A stretch of DNA of 52,480 bases from Alphaproteobacteria bacterium (GTDB lineage Bacteria > Pseudomonadota > Alphaproteobacteria > UBA11136), in contig JADHSZ010000008.1 in NCBI GenBank assembly GCA_016776635.1, positions 1 through 52,480 on the forward strand. The letters run 5' to 3'. The notes below the pieces were generated by a model. That model made no database searches. It saw nothing but the letters and a program-made list of their open reading frames with translations, and was not told the origin of the DNA. Below are positions 8,648-16,549 of the stretch, one piece after another (the stretch's first letter is position 1; every line of letters starts with the position of its first letter). The translations under genes and the position numbers were made by a program.

Positions 8648-9907
8648 ATGAAACACGCCATGAAACCAACACCACGCAAATGGATCTGGGTTCTCGGCCT
8701 CGCCGCCCTGCTCGTCGCGGGATGCAGTGCCGTCCTCAAACAGGTGGGCGGGGCCTACAGCCATCCACCCGAAGAAATGGAGACGATCCTGAGCGACGGG
8801 GCGAAAGCTCTTGTTGCGTGGGCCTATGGCCATGTGGGGGACGGCCGCCTGCGGGACTATCACGTCCATGTGGTGGGGGTGGGCGCCGGCAACACCGGGG
8901 CCGAGGTCAACCCGAAAATGCTGAGCTGGCTGCACCCCATTTCCCGCCTCAAGGCCGCCGTCTATATGAATTCCTCCGGCGTTACCGATCTCGCGAATGC
9001 CGACCGGGACTATATGGAGCGCCTCACCCGTCTCGCCGAAAACACGCCGGGCGGGGGCAAATTCCATCTGCTGGCCTTCGACCGCCATTACAACGCCGAC
9101 GGAACCGTGAATGCCGCCAAAACCGAACTCTACATCCCCAACGACTATGTGATGGCGCTGGCTCGCCAACGCCGCGATCTCTTCGTGCCGGTGATCTCGG
9201 TGCATCCCTACCGCCGCGATGCCGTGGCGGCGCTGGAGAAATGGGCCGCCCAGGGAGCCAAATTCATCAAATGGCTGCCCAACGCGCAGGGGATCGACGC
9301 CTCCGACCCCGCCATCGACCCCTATTACGAGACCATGAAAACCCACAACATGGTGCTGCTCACCCATGTGGGAAAGGAACTGGCGGTGGAGTCGGGCGAC
9401 GCCCAGGCGCTGGGCAACCCGCTACTGTTCCGCCGTCCGCTGGATCGCGGGGTGACGGTGATCATGGCCCATGGGGCGAGCCTCGGAGACAGCGAGGATC
9501 TGGATAATCCCGGCGACACTCCCGGCGCACGGGTCGATAATTTCGACCTTTTCATGCGCCTCATGGATGATCCGCGCTACGGGGACACTCTGTTCGGTGA
9601 GATTTCCGCCATCACCCAGTTCAACCGCGTCCCCGGGCCCCTTCTCGGTCTGCTGGAGCGCGGCGACCTCCATCACCGCCTCGTCAACGGCTCCGACTAT
9701 CCCCTGCCGGCCATCAATTTCCTGTTCCAGACCCGGCAGTTTGTGAACCTGGGCATGATCACCAAAGAAGAACAGACCTATTTACGGGAAATCTACGGCG
9801 TCAATCCGCTGATCTTCGACTATGTGCTTAAACGCATTCTGCGCCATCCCGAGACCGGCGCGCAGTTTCCATCCTCTGTATTCCAGACCCATCCCCGGCT
9901 GCAATAG
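8648..9907 (+). CDS. Lipoprotein, amidohydrolase family 2 (TIM-barrel metal-dependent hydrolase)
   Basis: Probable exported metal-dependent hydrolase of unknown substrate. The N-terminus has a signal peptide with lipobox LVAGC (Cys26), so it is likely lipid-anchored. The barrel signatures of the amidohydrolase superfamily are present in order: HVH (His72, His74), a Lys in KFIKWLPNAQ, His in LLTHVGKE, His in VIMAHGA and Asp in NGSDYPLP. The 419-residue length is typical for family 2 with an added signal. A second ATG 12 bp downstream could be the start; neither has a strong ribosome site. No operon partner is visible. Lipidated members of this family are unusual, and the substrate cannot be inferred from neighbours. 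Confidence 0.85.
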   Translation: MKHAMKPTPRKWIWVLGLAALLVAGCSAVLKQVGGAYSHPPEEMETILSDGAKALVAWAYGHVGDGRLRDYHVHVVGVGAGNTGAEVNPKMLSWLHPISRLKAAVYMNSSGVTDLANADRDYMERLTRLAENTPGGGKFHLLAFDRHYNADGTVNAAKTELYIPNDYVMALARQRRDLFVPVISVHPYRRDAVAALEKWAAQGAKFIKWLPNAQGIDASDPAIDPYYETMKTHNMVLLTHVGKELAVESGDAQALGNPLLFRRPLDRGVTVIMAHGASLGDSEDLDNPGDTPGARVDNFDLFMRLMDDPRYGDTLFGEISAITQFNRVPGPLLGLLERGDLHHRLVNGSDYPLPAINFLFQTRQFVNLGMITKEEQTYLREIYGVNPLIFDYVLKRILRHPETGAQFPSSVFQTHPRLQ

Positions 9908-9937
9908 ACGAATATCCGGTTTCTTCGTCTCATCCCC

Positions 9938-10327
9938 CTACTCCCCCATTTTCTCCCGCAGGGCGGCCACGTTTTCCTCCCAGTGAACGCCGTCGAAGGG
10001 AATCACCTCGCCGCCGAAGCTCTCCAGATCGAAACCGTCCACACAGCGCATATTTATGGAAACCTGATCGGGGGCCGAGCGCGGGTTGGACGTCACATGA
10101 ATGCCGCAATGGCGGCAGAACCAGTGTTTGGCCGTCCCGGTGCCGAATTGATAGAGGGCGAGATCGTCTTTACCAGACTCAAGCGTGAAATCCTGCGGCG
10201 CCACCTGATGGTGGATCATGCCCTTCTTGGCGCAGAGCGAACAATTGCACAACACCACGCTCGCCAGTTCCGTGCGCGCCGAAAACCGCACCGCTCCGCA
10301 ATGACAGCCGCCCGTGATGGTGTTCAT
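9938..10327 (-). CDS. GFA (glutathione-dependent formaldehyde-activating enzyme-like) family protein
   Basis: Small zinc protein of 129 residues in the GFA/CENP-V superfamily. The zinc-binding cysteines are visible: GGCHCGAVRF (Cys8, Cys10), CNCSLC (Cys27, Cys29, Cys32) and FCRHCGIHV (Cys71, Cys74). The family name comes from a Paracoccus enzyme proposed to speed addition of glutathione to formaldehyde. Most members have no demonstrated substrate, so the functional label is weak although the fold is clear. It is read in the same direction as the rhodanese gene upstream, with 57 bp between them, and may be co-transcribed. Confidence 0.92.
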   Translation of the reverse strand: MNTITGGCHCGAVRFSARTELASVVLCNCSLCAKKGMIHHQVAPQDFTLESGKDDLALYQFGTGTAKHWFCRHCGIHVTSNPRSAPDQVSINMRCVDGFDLESFGGEVIPFDGVHWEENVAALREKMGE

Positions 10328-10384
10328 GTGTGCCCCCTTATCTGGGCCGCCGCTCCTGAAGTACCCTGGCCCTTTTTGCGGAGG

Positions 10385-10717
10385 TTAATACGCCTTCATG
10401 CCACTGTCGATCTCGCGGGCCCAGGCGTCGATCCCGCCCGCCAGGCTGGCGCTGTTTTCCACCCCGTTCTGGCGCAGCCACCCCACCACCTGGGCGCTGC
10501 GCATGCCGAGATGACAGATCACCACCACCCGGCCCTCACCCGGCAGGGCGTGGAGATTGTCGGGGATGTCATTCATGGGGATATTGGTGCTGTCCTCGAA
10601 GGCGCAGATAGCGATCTCCTCGGGCTCGCGGATATCGAGAATGGTCACCGTCTCGTCCGAATGGCGCAGTTGCTCGAGATCGTGAACGGTTATCTCCAGG
10701 GGTGCCGTATCATTCAT
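10385..10717 (-). CDS. Rhodanese-like domain protein
   Basis: Single-domain sulfurtransferase of 110 residues. The ATG at 10717 has GGAG with 9-nt spacing; upstream in-frame ATGs at 10732 and 10744 are less well placed. The active-site loop CHLGMRS carries the persulfide-forming Cys68. ILDIREPEE and ASLAGGIDAW are the other rhodanese signatures. Such proteins move sulfane sulfur to acceptors or act in sulfide and cyanide detoxification; the acceptor is not apparent. It precedes the GFA gene on the same strand. Confidence 0.92.
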   Translation of the reverse strand: MNDTAPLEITVHDLEQLRHSDETVTILDIREPEEIAICAFEDSTNIPMNDIPDNLHALPGEGRVVVICHLGMRSAQVVGWLRQNGVENSASLAGGIDAWAREIDSGMKAY

Positions 10718-10981
10718 GTGACATTTCTCCATAGTGTGAGCCATGTTGTGGGATACTCAGTCACAAAAATATGGAGACGGTAGCGGCGAAAACACATCAC
10801 TTTCGCATCAGGCTCTTTATCCAGGCCCGCCATAGACTGAACTCTCCCCCCCCCTTGACGTTTACCCCCCTTTGTGCTAGGAATATTTTCTTAAGTTTTT
10901 GGTTTCTACCCTCTCCGAACCGGAGCGTAGCGCCTGTAATGAAGACCACCCCGAATACCGTCCCCAATACCACAGTCCGTG

Positions 10982-11011
10982 AGTCAACAATTGTTAACAA
11001 ATGACACCATG
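10982..11011. promoter_or_regulatory. Helically phased octamer array A (3 units)
   Basis: Three 10-bp units: AGTCAACAAT, TGTTAACAAA and TGACACCATG. The first two form the near-perfect palindrome GTCAACAATTGTTAAC (10983-10998). A spacing of exactly one helical turn suggests repeated binding of one protein on the same face of the DNA. Related arrays lie at 11088-11107 and 50901-50930. Confidence 0.55.
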
Positions 11012-11087
11012 GAAAGGGCGGTTTTCGCCGTATTATGGAAAGTATTTATGAAAAATATCGTTTCAAATCAATGCGTTGAAGGTGGCA

Positions 11088-11107
11088 TGTTAACAAATGT
11101 CAACATT
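11088..11107. promoter_or_regulatory. Helically phased octamer array B (2 units)
   Basis: TGTTAACAAA followed directly by TGTCAACATT, two units in direct repeat with 10-bp period, 115 bp before the Tag-like gene start. Confidence 0.55.
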
Positions 11108-11221
11108 CTGACCCCCTGGGGGGTGAAGTTGTTTTAAATCAATAAGTTAGGGTTTTTTTAACCCCCTCCTCACCCCCTCGCAACCGCCACAACCCCTACA
11201 ACGAGCAAGAAAGCCACCGCC

Positions 11222-11905
11222 ATGCAGAGTTTCGACGCCATTTACAACATCGCCGCGGCGCGCCACGGCGGCGCGGACGCCCTGGAACAGCGCCTGCCCG
11301 CCACCAAAACACCGGAAGAACTGGCCGCCATCCCCGACCACCGCTGGCTCGCCGGCATGACCATGCGCATCTTCCAGGCCGGGTTCAACTGGAAGGTGGT
11401 GGAGCATAAATGGCCCGGCTTCGAGGACGCCTTCGAGGGCTTTATCCCGGCGCGCTGGGCCGGCGTCCCCGATCACGAGCTCGACGCGCTGTGTGCCGAT
11501 ACCCGCATCATCCGCAACGGCAAGAAAATCTTCGCCCTGCGCCACAACGCCGCCTTCCTCTGTGAACTGGCCGCCGAACACGGATCGGTCGGCACCTTCT
11601 TCGCCAACTGGCCGGACGAGGATTTCATCGGATTGCTGGAGGTGCTGGGCAAGCGCGCCAGCCGTATGGGCGGCAAGACCTCGCAATATTTCCTGCGCTT
11701 CATGGGCAGGGATTCCTTCGTCCTCTCGGCCGATGTGGTGGCCGCACTCATGCGCGAAGGCGTGGTCGACAAACCGCCTTCCGGCAAGCGCGCCCTAGCC
11801 GCGGTCCAGGCCGCCTTCAACCAGTGGCGTGGCGAAAGCGGGCGCAGCCTCGCCCATATCAGCCAGGTACTGGCCTGCGGCATCGACGCCCCGCCACAAA
11901 TGTAA
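11222..11905 (+). CDS. DNA-3-methyladenine glycosylase I (Tag) family protein
   Basis: Base-excision repair glycosylase-like protein of 227 residues. It has the helical layout of the Tag family: MRIFQAGFNWKVVEHKWPGF, then FEDAFEGFIPARWAG, DTRIIRNGKKIFALRHNA and a C-terminal LAHISQVLACGID. Classical Tag proteins remove 3-methyladenine. This version lacks the N-terminal zinc-binding Cys/His and the usual YHDxEWG start, like other divergent alphaproteobacterial members, so substrate specificity is less certain than the fold. Two phased octamer arrays lie upstream, suggesting dedicated regulation. It stands alone; the next gene is a peroxiredoxin 155 bp downstream with its own Irr-like site. Confidence 0.82.
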   Translation: MQSFDAIYNIAAARHGGADALEQRLPATKTPEELAAIPDHRWLAGMTMRIFQAGFNWKVVEHKWPGFEDAFEGFIPARWAGVPDHELDALCADTRIIRNGKKIFALRHNAAFLCELAAEHGSVGTFFANWPDEDFIGLLEVLGKRASRMGGKTSQYFLRFMGRDSFVLSADVVAALMREGVVDKPPSGKRALAAVQAAFNQWRGESGRSLAHISQVLACGIDAPPQM

Positions 11906-11998
11906 AAAGCATCCGGAATGACCCCTGCGACACTCTGCCACGGTCATTTGCGGTCATTTTCGGCCTTTTATGGTTTTCATTCAGGCCCCGTTCAGGTA

Positions 11999-12015
11999 TT
12001 TAGACATATTCTAAA
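11999..12015. promoter_or_regulatory. Irr-box-like iron control element upstream of peroxiredoxin
   Basis: TTTAGACATATTCTAAA matches the alphaproteobacterial Irr (ICE) consensus TTTAGAA-N3-TTCTAAA in 13 of 14 defined positions. It lies 45 bp before the peroxiredoxin ATG. Irr is a haem- and iron-responsive Fur-family regulator; binding here is inferred. Confidence 0.6.
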
Positions 12016-12060
12016 AGAAGTAGTATCACATTGATATAAACCGTAAATAGGAAACACGAC

Positions 12061-12591
12061 ATGACACAACAACGAGTCCCCGAGACCACATTCAAGACCC
12101 GGGTGCGCAACGACGCCCTCGAGGGCGACAATCCCTTCGAGTGGAAAGACCTCACCAGTGCCGACATCTTCGCCGGCAAAAAGGTGGTGGTGTTTTCCCT
12201 GCCCGGCGCCTTCACCCCCACCTGTTCCACCTCCCACCTGCCGCGCTACGAAGAACTGCACGAGAAGTTCAAGGCTTTGGGCGTGGACCAGGTGATCTGC
12301 CTCTCGGTTAATGACGCCTTCGTCATGTTCCAGTGGGGCAAGGCCCAGGGCGCGGAAAACGTGTTCCTGCTGCCCGACGGCAACGGCGAATTTACGCGCA
12401 AGATGGGTATGCTGGTGGACAAGTCCAATCTCGGCTTCGGTATGCGTTCCTGGCGTTATTCCATGGTCGTCAATGACGGCGAGATCGAGAAGATGTTCGT
12501 GGAGTCCGGCTACATGGACAACTGCCCCGACGACCCGTTCGAGGTTTCCGACGCCGACACCATGCTGGCCTATCTCGAGGGAGCGGCCTAG
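12061..12591 (+). CDS. Peroxiredoxin, Prx5-like (atypical 2-Cys/1-Cys group)
   Basis: Thiol peroxidase reducing hydrogen peroxide or organic peroxides, cytosolic. The 176-residue protein carries the peroxidatic motif [14 protein letters not shown] with Cys55, and [12 protein letters not shown] and [13 protein letters not shown] typical of the Prx5 subfamily. No attached glutaredoxin domain is present, so reduction must come from a separate thiol donor. The Irr-like box upstream suggests control by iron or haem status, sensible because peroxide and iron together cause damage. A second member of the family is encoded at 47145-47624; the two differ in length and N-terminus. Confidence 0.95.
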   Translation: MTQQRVPETTFKTRVRNDALEGDNPFEWKDLTSADIFAGKKVVVFSLPGAFTPTCSTSHLPRYEELHEKFKALGVDQVICLSVNDAFVMFQWGKAQGAENVFLLPDGNGEFTRKMGMLVDKSNLGFGMRSWRYSMVVNDGEIEKMFVESGYMDNCPDDPFEVSDADTMLAYLEGAA

Positions 12592-12609
12592 CGCCCCGTC
12601 CCATAACAA

Positions 12610-12640
12610 GGCCCAGGGTAGGGCCAGGGTACGTCGGCCC
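12610..12640 (-). repeat. Dispersed repeat GGGCCGACGTACCCTGGCCC, copy 2 (inverted)
   Basis: The reverse complement contains GGGCCGACGTACCCTGGCCC and TACCCTGGGC, matching the copy at 8502-8536 apart from three bases missing in the spacer. Confidence 0.8.
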
Positions 12641-12682
12641 TAAACAAGAATTGCGGGCCTCAACAAGGTCCGATGCCCAAGT

Positions 12683-12753
12683 CCGCTCACCCCCCGCCAG
12701 CATCAAAAAAGCCCCTTACGGGGCTGCTTGATGTTGGCTGGGGCGGCAGGATT
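12683..12753 (-). repeat. Duplicated tRNA-Gln 3' end plus terminator (distal copy)
   Basis: This 71-bp segment is identical to 12818-12888, 135 bp away. It holds the last ~20 nt of tRNA-Gln including CCA, and the whole downstream terminator (12704-12725). Beyond GCAGGATT the sequence departs from the tRNA, so only the 3' end was copied. Such 3'-end copies are what integrating elements leave at attachment sites, but the spacer is only 64 bp, so a simple local duplication is equally possible. Confidence 0.85.
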
Positions 12754-12838
12754 TCCTCGGGCCACGGCCCTCGCGGCACCTTCGCAAGGAAGCTACGGTG
12801 TCGAACAAGATTCGATCCCGCTCACCCCCCGCCAGCAT

Positions 12839-12860
12839 CAAAAAAGCCCCTTACGGGGCT
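12839..12860 (-). terminator. Terminator of tRNA-Gln
   Basis: On the minus strand AGCCCC-GTAA-GGGGCT is followed by a six-T run, directly after the tRNA. An identical terminator is present in the duplicated copy at 12704-12725. Confidence 0.88.
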
Positions 12861-12869
12861 GCTTGATGT

Positions 12870-12944
12870 TGGCTGGGGCGGCAGGATTCGAACCTGCGAA
12901 TGGCGGCATCAAAAGCCGCTGCCTTACCACTTGGCGACGCCCCA
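12870..12944 (-). tRNA. tRNA-Gln (anticodon TTG)
   Basis: A 75-nt cloverleaf on the minus strand with encoded CCA. The acceptor TGGGGCG pairs with CGCCCCA. The anticodon stem GCGGC/GCCGC carries loop TTTTGAT, giving anticodon TTG. The T-arm is GCAGG-TTCGAAT-CCTGC and the discriminator base is G. It reads CAA and, by wobble, CAG. Its 3' end is duplicated at 12683-12753. Confidence 0.96.
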
Positions 12945-13044
12945 ACACAGCGCAAGCAGACTGCAAACAAACTGCCGCGGTTTCTGGAAAATACGGGGTT
13001 TGGCGGGGCCGCGCAAGCGCGCCCCATGGCCCTTCGGCCGGCGC

Positions 13045-13842
13045 TTAGGCCAGGATGTCCACCAGCCGGTTGCTGTTGACCAGGAACAGGTTCTGGGCGG
13101 CCTTGGCGAAGTGGATGTTGATGTCCACCGTGTTGGGCACCTGAACCCCCACCCGTTTGACCTGGGACTCGTTGCTGTCCACCTCTTCGGCGCGGGCAAG
13201 CTGGCGGGCGGCGTAGGTCAGCCTTGTGGCCGTTATGTCCACCGTGGCCTGGCGTACATCGAGATTGCCCTGGGCGGTGGTGATCAGGGTTGTGGCGGCG
13301 GCGGCATTGGCCTGGGTGGTGAGATCGGCGCTGTCGAGCCCCGTCTCCAGCCCACCGCTCAGCACCGAGATCAGGCTGATGGAAACGGTGTCGCCCGCCG
13401 TGCCGCCGGTGCCGATGCTGAAATCGAAGGTCTTATTGGTATTGAGGATGGCGGTATTGTGGAACTCGGTGTCGTTGGCGATGGCGTCGATGTCGTCCCT
13501 TGTGTTGGAAAATTGCTGGTTGAGAATCGCCCGGTCCACGGTGGACACATCCGAATCATCGGCCGAATCGGCCAGACTTTCCAAAGTAGCGAGCAGGGCG
13601 TCGATACGCGTATAGGCGTCGCGCACCGTCTGCAGCAGGGCCAGGGCCGAAATGGCGTTATTGGCCGCCTCGCGGCTGATCTTGGCGGCGGCGCGGAAGT
13701 CGGAATTAATGAAGTTGGTGGGCGAGGACTCCAGCGTCGAGACGTCCGCCTCCGACGAGGTGGTTGTGGTCGCGGTCCCGCGACTAATAGCCAGCGTCAG
13801 ATCCGGCAGCGCGTTTGCGTACAACGCAGCTATATTGCTCAT
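13045..13842 (-). CDS. Flagellin-like protein, divergent
   Basis: Filament-type protein of 265 residues from the ATG at 13842 (MSNIAALYANALPDLTLA; GAGAG 8 nt upstream). An ATG at 13866 would add eight residues but has its AGG directly adjacent. The flagellin D1 helices are recognisable: AANNAISALALLQTVRDAYT, then ILNQQFSNTRDDIDAIANDT and EFHNTAILN. The C-terminal helix is KAAQNLFLVNSNRLVDILA. The terminal D0 segments are shorter and less canonical than in true filament flagellins, and the central variable domain is small. No other flagellar gene is in the window. It may be a minor or orphan flagellin, or a structural relative; export by the flagellar system is inferred only. Confidence 0.75.
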   Translation of the reverse strand: MSNIAALYANALPDLTLAISRGTATTTTSSEADVSTLESSPTNFINSDFRAAAKISREAANNAISALALLQTVRDAYTRIDALLATLESLADSADDSDVSTVDRAILNQQFSNTRDDIDAIANDTEFHNTAILNTNKTFDFSIGTGGTAGDTVSISLISVLSGGLETGLDSADLTTQANAAAATTLITTAQGNLDVRQATVDITATRLTYAARQLARAEEVDSNESQVKRVGVQVPNTVDINIHFAKAAQNLFLVNSNRLVDILA

Positions 13843-14133
13843 GCCAAAAACTCTCGACAGAGCCATCCTGGCAACAAGTCAACTAAAGCTACTAAGCCGT
13901 CCTGGCTAGGGAGCCGTCCCCGAAGGAACTGGGCGAATGGGTCCGGAACGAATACCGGTCCTCACGCGTCGGCGACAGTTTGATATGTCTATAAACGGAG
14001 ACACTTCGCCCCAACGCAAAGCGAGTATACCACAAATCCCCATCTCAAGAAAGTATTCGGAATCAATGATTTAACAGTATTTAAGTAAAATTAAATATAA
14101 ATTTTAGTAAATTACAGTATTCACTGGCGTCAA

Positions 14134-15096
14134 CTACGTTGTCCCGGCCACGTTATCACGGTACCAGGCATAGGCCCGGCGCAGCCCTTCCTCCAGATCC
14201 GTCTGCGCGCGCCAGCCGAGATCGGAAAGGCGGCTGACGTCAAGCAGCTTACGCGGGGCGCCGTCGGGTTTGTCGGTGACGAAATCAAAACGGCCCTCGA
14301 AACCGATGACGCGGGCCACCAGGGCCGCCAGATCGGCGATGGTCACATCCACGCCCGTGCCCACATTGATGTGACCCTCTTGCGAATAGGACTTCATGAG
14401 AAAGACCAGGGCGTCGGCCAGATCCTCCACATAGAGAAGCTCGCGCTTAGGCTTCCCCGTGCCCCACACCTCCACCGATTCGGCCCCGCTTTCCCGTGCC
14501 GCATGGGTTTTGGCGATAAGGGCGGGCACCACATGGCTGGCCTCGAGATCGTAATTGTCGTGAGGACCGTAAAGATTGGTGGGCATGGCGGAGATGAAGT
14601 CACAGCCGTACTGGCGGCGATAGGCCTGGCACAGCTTGATGCCGGAAATCTTGGCCAGCGCATACCACTGGTTTGTGGGCTCCAGGCCGCCACTCAGAAG
14701 CGCCTCCTCGGTCATGGGCTGAGGCGCCAGCCGGGGATAGATACAGGACGAGCCGAGATAAAGGAGCTTGGCCTGGCACTGGCGCCAGACCCCGTTCACA
14801 ACATTGGCCACCATCATGATGTTGTCATAGATGAATTCCGCCGGGCGGGTATCGTTGGCGTGGATACCGCCCACGGTGCCGGCGGCCAGAAACACGGCCT
14901 CGGGCTTGTTGGCGGCAAGCCAGTCCTCCACCTGGGCCTGGTTGCGCAGGTCCACCTCGGCATGGGGCACCGTCAGAATGGTACAACTCTCCCGCTCAAG
15001 GCGAGACACGATGGCCGTGCCCACCATGCCCCCGTGCCCGGCCACCCAGACCTTCCGGCCCTCCAGCCGGAACGGCGGTTCAGTCGATGAGGGCAT
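14134..15096 (-). CDS. fcl: GDP-L-fucose synthase
   Basis: NADPH-dependent epimerase-reductase that turns GDP-4-keto-6-deoxy-D-mannose into GDP-L-fucose for surface polysaccharide. The 320-residue short-chain dehydrogenase fold has the nucleotide motif GHGGMVG near the N-terminus, the family sequence [20 protein letters not shown], the catalytic Ser region LGSSCIYP and YALAKISG with the Tyr/Lys pair. [12 protein letters not shown] and [14 protein letters not shown] are further markers. It overlaps the 3' end of gmd by 17 bp, so the two are translationally coupled and supply one sugar nucleotide. No glycosyltransferase of the pathway is next to them. Confidence 0.97.
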   Translation of the reverse strand: MPSSTEPPFRLEGRKVWVAGHGGMVGTAIVSRLERESCTILTVPHAEVDLRNQAQVEDWLAANKPEAVFLAAGTVGGIHANDTRPAEFIYDNIMMVANVVNGVWRQCQAKLLYLGSSCIYPRLAPQPMTEEALLSGGLEPTNQWYALAKISGIKLCQAYRRQYGCDFISAMPTNLYGPHDNYDLEASHVVPALIAKTHAARESGAESVEVWGTGKPKRELLYVEDLADALVFLMKSYSQEGHINVGTGVDVTIADLAALVARVIGFEGRFDFVTDKPDGAPRKLLDVSRLSDLGWRAQTDLEEGLRRAYAWYRDNVAGTT

Positions 15097-16147
15097 TGCG
15101 CTCGCGCTCGTTCTTCACCGTCACAAGATCGGCTTCCACCATTTCGCGCACCAGTTCGGGGAAGCTGGTGCGGTGTTCCCATCCCAGAACTTCCTTGGCT
15201 TTGGAAGGATCGCCCCGCAGGTTGTCCACTTCGGTGGGGCGGAAATAGCGGGGGTCAATACGCACCAACACCTCGCCGGTTTCGGTATCCGTGCCCTGTT
15301 CGTCCACCCCTTTGCCCGACCAGGCAAGGGTGCGGCCCATATGCCCGAAGGCGAGCTCCACGAACTCGCGCACCGAATGGCTTTCGCCGGTAGCCAGCAC
15401 GAAATCCTCCGCCTTGTCGTGCTGGACGATACGCCACATGCCTTCCACATAATCGCGGGCATGCCCCCAGTCGCGGACGGCATCAAGATTACCCAGATGC
15501 AGCTCCGACTGCAGGCCCAGCTTGATGGCGGCCACGGCACGCGTGATCTTGCGGGTGACAAAGGTTTCGCCGCGTGTGGGCCCCTCATGATTAAAGAGAA
15601 TGCCGTTGGAGGCGTGCAGGCCATAGGCCTCGCGGTAATTCACCGTAACCCAGTAGGCGTAAAGTTTGGCCGCGGCATAGGGACTGCGCGGCGCGAAGGG
15701 AGAGGTCTCGTTCTGGGGCGGCGGGGTGTTGCCGTAGAGCTCGGAAGTGGAGGCCTGGTAGAAGCGCACCTTATCTTCCAGCCCCAGGATGCGGACCGCC
15801 TCCAAAAGGCGCAGGGCGCCAAGACCGTCGGCATTAGCCGTGTATTCCGGGGTTTCAAAACTGACCTGGACGTGACTCTGCGCCGCCAGGTTATAAATTT
15901 CCGTGGGCTGGGTTTCCTGCACCAGGCGGATCAGATTGGTGGCGTCAGTCATGTCGCCGTAATGCATGAAGAAGCGCACGCCCTCTTCATGGGGATCATG
16001 ATAGAGGTGATCCACCCGCGCCGTATTAAAGGAAGACGAGCGCCGCTTTACGCCATGAACCACATAGCCTTTGTCGAGGAGAAGCTCGGCGAGATACGCC
16101 CCGTCCTGTCCGGTGACGCCAGTGATCAACGCAACCTTGTCCGCCAT
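15080..16147 (-). CDS. gmd: GDP-mannose 4,6-dehydratase
   Basis: First committed enzyme of GDP-L-fucose (and related deoxysugar) synthesis, dehydrating GDP-mannose with bound NADP. The ATG at 16147 gives [20 protein letters not shown] with the Rossmann motif GVTGQDG at once, which fixes the start (355 aa); longer frames add a non-conserved N-terminus. [30 protein letters not shown], the Tyr-x3-Lys pair in [10 protein letters not shown] and [12 protein letters not shown] are diagnostic. It overlaps fcl downstream. The 402-bp region upstream contains a perfect 7-bp inverted repeat that could serve regulation of gmd or of the divergent gene. Confidence 0.97.
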   Translation of the reverse strand: MADKVALITGVTGQDGAYLAELLLDKGYVVHGVKRRSSSFNTARVDHLYHDPHEEGVRFFMHYGDMTDATNLIRLVQETQPTEIYNLAAQSHVQVSFETPEYTANADGLGALRLLEAVRILGLEDKVRFYQASTSELYGNTPPPQNETSPFAPRSPYAAAKLYAYWVTVNYREAYGLHASNGILFNHEGPTRGETFVTRKITRAVAAIKLGLQSELHLGNLDAVRDWGHARDYVEGMWRIVQHDKAEDFVLATGESHSVREFVELAFGHMGRTLAWSGKGVDEQGTDTETGEVLVRIDPRYFRPTEVDNLRGDPSKAKEVLGWEHRTSFPELVREMVEADLVTVKNERERNALID

Positions 16148-16549
16148 AGTTTCCGCACCTTCCCCAGATATCTTTAAAATGATCCCGGAACGAAGCGAAA
16201 CAGCCCGCCACACCGGTCACGGTGATTCATTTCACATCCCACCATAGCCAAGCTAGCCCATTTCTCCTCGGGGAAAAAGAGCCTCGAAACGGCGCCGGAT
16301 TTGCCCTAAAACGGCGCGCAGGTCATACTTGGTATGACAATTGCCCCTCCAAGATAAAAGAAGAAGTCTTGCCGCCCCTCGGGCCGGTATCATTATAAAC
16401 CTGATTTACACAATGATGGCAGTTGGTTACCATCAGATAAGGTAAATTCACGGAGCCCGGCGGACTGCCAAAGAGCCGGTTTCCATCGGGCCGCGGTTCG
16501 GTCATACTATCGGCTCTGGACTCGGCACACGGGGAGAGATAAGGAAGCC
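16148..16549. promoter_or_regulatory. Divergent gmd / coiled-coil gene intergenic region
   Basis: 402 bp without a gene. It holds the perfect inverted repeat GTCATAC-TTG-GTATGAC (16322-16338) and a weaker one, TTACC-ATCAGATAA-GGTAA (16428-16446). Either could be an operator. Both sets of promoters must lie here, but no clear -35/-10 pair could be assigned. Confidence 0.45.

Larger units (their letters stand above)
10718..11221. other. 504-bp intergenic stretch with phased TGTTAACA-type repeats
   Basis: No convincing gene. A possible plus-strand promoter is TTGACG (10855-10860), 17 bp, TAGGAA (10878-10883), weak at -10. Two sets of octamers spaced 10 bp apart lie at 10982-11011 and 11088-11107. 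Just before the Tag-like gene is GGGTTTTTTTAACCCC (about 11151-11166). The minus-strand frame at 10797-11000 overlaps these elements and has no ribosome site. Confidence 0.5.

Noticed and set aside
10797..11000. 67-aa minus-strand open frame
   Set aside because: It starts inside the phased octamer array, has no ribosome site and matches no family.
12683..12753. Second tRNA-Gln gene
   Set aside because: Only the last ~20 nt match; anticodon and D arms are absent.
12673..13983. 436-aa plus-strand open frame
   Set aside because: It runs through tRNA-Gln and its terminators and is antisense to the flagellin-like gene; composition is a GC-rich shadow frame.
14831..16177. 448-aa plus-strand open frame over fcl-gmd
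   Set aside because: Antisense to two clear enzymes whose motifs are intact; GC-codon shadow.
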